Positions 7,340 through 8,804 of a stretch of 8,804 nucleotides of DNA are shown here, piece after piece; position 1 is the first letter of the stretch, and the number at the start of each line of letters is the position of its first letter. This DNA is from an uncultured Bacteroidales bacterium (lineage in GTDB: Bacteria > Bacteroidota > Bacteroidia > Bacteroidales > Paludibacteraceae): positions 1 through 8,804 of the forward strand of contig CALEPS010000136.1 of assembly GCA_937910305.1 (NCBI GenBank), written 5' to 3'. The notes below the pieces were generated by a model. That model was not told where the DNA came from, did not search any database, and saw nothing but the letters and a program-made list of their open reading frames with translations. The position numbers and the translations under genes are program-made.

Positions 7340-8371
7340 TTAGTCTATAGTCATTTCTCCGCAGATGTCTTTACCGAGCAGGGTGCTAACAAGTTCCGTG
7401 TCATCGGGGTTTTCTCCGAAGAGAAGCATCATCTTGGTGAGTAGTGCTTCGGTCGTAATATCATGTCCTGAAATCACACCTGCTTTCATCAGGTTAAGCG
7501 AAACAGCGTACAGGCCCATTTCGACAGAACCGGTGTTGCACTGGGTCTTATTGACAATCACAATACCTTTGTCAACCGCCGCTTTCAGTTCCCTGTACAA
7601 CCATTTGTCGGTAGGCGCATTTCCTGCGCCGAAGGTCTCCAGCACTACTCCTTTTAAACCGCGCGTACGCAAGAGTGCGCGCACGACAGGCTGCTGAATG
7701 CCCGGAAAGAGTTTCAGCACCGCCACATTGCAGTCAAAATTCGTATGCAGTCTCAGGGGTGCATTCAAATCGGTATAGTGTACCAAATGCGGCTGGTAAG
7801 TAATATGTACTCCGGCTTTCGCGAGCGCAGGATAGTTATAACTATTGAACGCCGAGAAATGCTCTGCATTACGTTTTGTAGTACGGTTAGCGCGGAAGAG
7901 GCGGTCCTCAAAGTAAATAGTAACCTCAGGCACGATTGCATTTCCTTCTTCATCCTGCGCCGCAGCGATCTCTATAGCCGTCAACAGGTTTTCCTTTGCA
8001 TCCGAGCGTAGTACACCGACCGGCAGCTGCGAGCCTGTGAAGACAACGGGTTTGGACAGGTTCTCGAGCATGAAAGAGAGCGCAGACGCGGAATAGGACA
8101 TTGTGTCTGTACCATGAAGGATCACAAATCCGTCGTAATCCTCATAATGATCATATACCATTCGCGCCATTCTCACCCAGCAGTCCGGATTGACATCGGA
8201 CGAATCCAAGAGAGGCGAGAAAGCCTGAATATCCACTTGTATATCCCCCGCGAAGAGTTCCGGCATATAAGCCTTGAAATTCTCAATATCCGCAGGCACC
8301 AAGGCCCCGGATGTTTTACTCCGCACCATGGTAATTGTTCCGCCGGTAGAGATCAAAAGTACTTTGCTCAT
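7340..8371 (-). CDS. ansA: Type I (cytoplasmic) L-asparaginase
   Basis: This 343-residue enzyme hydrolyses L-asparagine to aspartate and ammonia. Active-site marks are STGGTI (8-13, nucleophile Thr12), DSSD (56-59, substrate-binding Ser), HGTDTM (86-91, second catalytic Thr88 with Asp89) and RTTK (163-166, catalytic Lys166). Length and lack of a signal peptide place it in the cytoplasmic type I group rather than the periplasmic type II. Thr165 and Cys278 (in NKTQCNTG) line up with the Thr162/Cys273 positions of the allosteric asparagine site in E. coli AnsA, so allosteric activation is possible; this is inference by alignment. The ATG at 8371 sits right before KVLLISTGG. It heads a probable ansA-pepD operon driven by the minus-facing promoter at 8395-8426. 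Confidence 0.95.
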   Translation of the reverse strand: MSKVLLISTGGTITMVRSKTSGALVPADIENFKAYMPELFAGDIQVDIQAFSPLLDSSDVNPDCWVRMARMVYDHYEDYDGFVILHGTDTMSYSASALSFMLENLSKPVVFTGSQLPVGVLRSDAKENLLTAIEIAAAQDEEGNAIVPEVTIYFEDRLFRANRTTKRNAEHFSAFNSYNYPALAKAGVHITYQPHLVHYTDLNAPLRLHTNFDCNVAVLKLFPGIQQPVVRALLRTRGLKGVVLETFGAGNAPTDKWLYRELKAAVDKGIVIVNKTQCNTGSVEMGLYAVSLNLMKAGVISGHDITTEALLTKMMLLFGENPDDTELVSTLLGKDICGEMTID

Positions 8372-8394
8372 AGCTTTTTAACAATTTTGCGGTG

Positions 8395-8426
8395 CAAAAT
8401 TACAATTTTTTTTGCATATATGCAAA
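8395..8426 (-). promoter_or_regulatory. Bacteroidota-type promoter for ansA-pepD
   Basis: On the minus strand, the -33 box TTTG (8426-8423) is followed after 20 nt by a -7 box TAATTTTG (8402-8395), an exact match to the Bacteroides consensus TAnnTTTG. The -7 box ends 23 nt before the ansA ATG, giving an expected leader of roughly 15-20 nt. An A-tract of eight lies in the spacer. Confidence 0.75.
8411..8426. promoter_or_regulatory. 16-bp perfect palindrome, probable operator shared by both promoters
   Basis: TTTGCATATATGCAAA is perfectly self-complementary and lies at the exact centre of the divergent region. Its two ends are the -33 boxes of the two promoters, so a dimeric protein bound here would block or affect both. 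The binding protein is unknown; autoregulation by the neighbouring response regulator is a guess. Confidence 0.65.
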
Positions 8427-8442
8427 TTATTTCGTAATTTTG
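8411..8442 (+). promoter_or_regulatory. Bacteroidota-type promoter for the response regulator gene
   Basis: The -33 box TTTG (8411-8414), a 20-nt spacer and the -7 box TAATTTTG (8435-8442) match the Bacteroides consensus as well as the ansA promoter does. Only 11 nt lie between the -7 box and the ATG at 8454, so the leader should be a few nucleotides long and initiation may be nearly leaderless. Confidence 0.75.
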
Positions 8443-8453
8443 CAGCAGATTTT

Positions 8454-8804
8454 ATGGCAGCCAAAATTCTAATCATAGACGGAGACATCAGTCTCTCGAC
8501 GGTGTTGAACGACTACCTGCTCAGCCGCGGGTACAAGTCGCACGTGGTTCATACTGGTCAGGCAGGCCAGGAATGTCTTCGCAAAGAGCCATGGGATCTG
8601 GTACTGACAGAGTTGCAGGGTTTAGGTATCAACGGCTACGAGTTGCTCAAAGATATCCGTCACCGTTTGCCGAATATCCCTTTGATTATACTGACGACGC
8701 GTAGCGACCGCGAAGACCAGATGCGGGCATTCCAGTTAGGTTGCGACGACTACCAGACCAAACCGTTTACGATGGATATTCTGATCTGCCGGATGGAGGC
8801 TATT
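8454..8804 (+). CDS. Response regulator (RprY/OmpR-like) with degenerate receiver domain, 5' part
   Basis: The first 117 residues form a receiver (REC) domain and the gene runs off the window. The fold is clear: KILIID at the first strand, DLVLTE at the third, LIILTT (conserved Thr81) and TKPF (Lys103), with LGCDDYQTKPF typical of OmpR/PhoB and RprY-like regulators. Two key positions differ. The phosphorylated Asp of the usual L-L-D-x-M motif is Glu53 (in LVLTEL), and the second acidic-pocket residue is Gly10 (IIDGD). Glu can mimic phospho-Asp, so the protein may be constitutively active or phosphorylation-independent. A C-terminal DNA-binding domain is expected beyond the window but not seen. 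The only plausible start is ATG 8454, right before the first strand. The gene is divergent from ansA across a symmetric promoter. Confidence 0.88.
   Translation, partial: MAAKILIIDGDISLSTVLNDYLLSRGYKSHVVHTGQAGQECLRKEPWDLVLTELQGLGINGYELLKDIRHRLPNIPLIILTTRSDREDQMRAFQLGCDDYQTKPFTMDILICRMEAI

Larger units (their letters stand above)
8393..8444. repeat. 52-bp dyad: outer 11-bp arms centred on the palindrome
   Basis: TGCAAAATTAC (8393-8403) and GTAATTTTGCA (8434-8444) are perfect reverse complements. They are centred at 8418.5, the same axis as the inner palindrome. The arms contain the two -7 boxes, so the whole promoter pair is mirror-symmetric apart from two 7-nt spacer pieces (8404-8410 and 8427-8433). 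Confidence 0.85.

Overview
The window looks like Bacteroidota, most likely order Bacteroidales. Three things point there. The recognisable genes (Mpl-type Mur ligase, dCMP deaminase, S41 protease with a C-terminal extension, PepD, type I asparaginase, RprY-like regulator) resemble Bacteroidales versions. The promoters match the Bacteroides -33 TTTG / -7 TAnnTTTG consensus. A large secreted protein alternates jelly-roll (MAM/cleaved-adhesin-like) and fibronectin III-like modules and ends in a motif typical of surface proteins of this order. The genus cannot be read from the sequence.

Left block (1-5866, + strand): the 3' part of an Mpl/MurC-family ligase overlaps a dCMP deaminase gene by 8 nt. 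After 16 nt comes a long exported multi-domain gene (1126-4212), and after 4 nt a C-terminal processing protease (ctpA). The tight spacing suggests one transcription unit. The exported-protein gene is broken by one in-frame TAA at 3358-3360, inside its third FN3-like module. The same frame stays open for 283 more codons with intact repeat motifs. This is a recent nonsense allele, a recoded stop or a sequence error.

Middle block (5814-8371, - strand): type I L-asparaginase (ansA) and then aminoacyl-histidine dipeptidase (pepD), 38 nt apart, form a probable amino-acid/peptide catabolism operon. The 3' end of pepD overlaps the 3' end of ctpA by 53 bp in convergent orientation. The pepD start lies in a tandem 15-bp repeat.

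Right edge (8372-8804): an 82-bp divergent control region separates ansA from a + strand response regulator, cut off by the window end. The region is nearly a perfect dyad. A 16-bp palindrome, TTTGCATATATGCAAA, carries a TTTG -33 box at each end, and each is exactly 20 nt from an identical TAATTTTG -7 box facing outward. The regulator's receiver domain has Glu in place of the phospho-accepting Asp and Gly in place of one acidic-pocket residue, so it may work without phosphorylation. The most interesting features are this symmetric promoter/operator paired with an atypical regulator, and the nonsense-split surface protein. No mobile element, CRISPR array, tRNA or rRNA was seen, and no gene-free stretch exceeds 82 bp.
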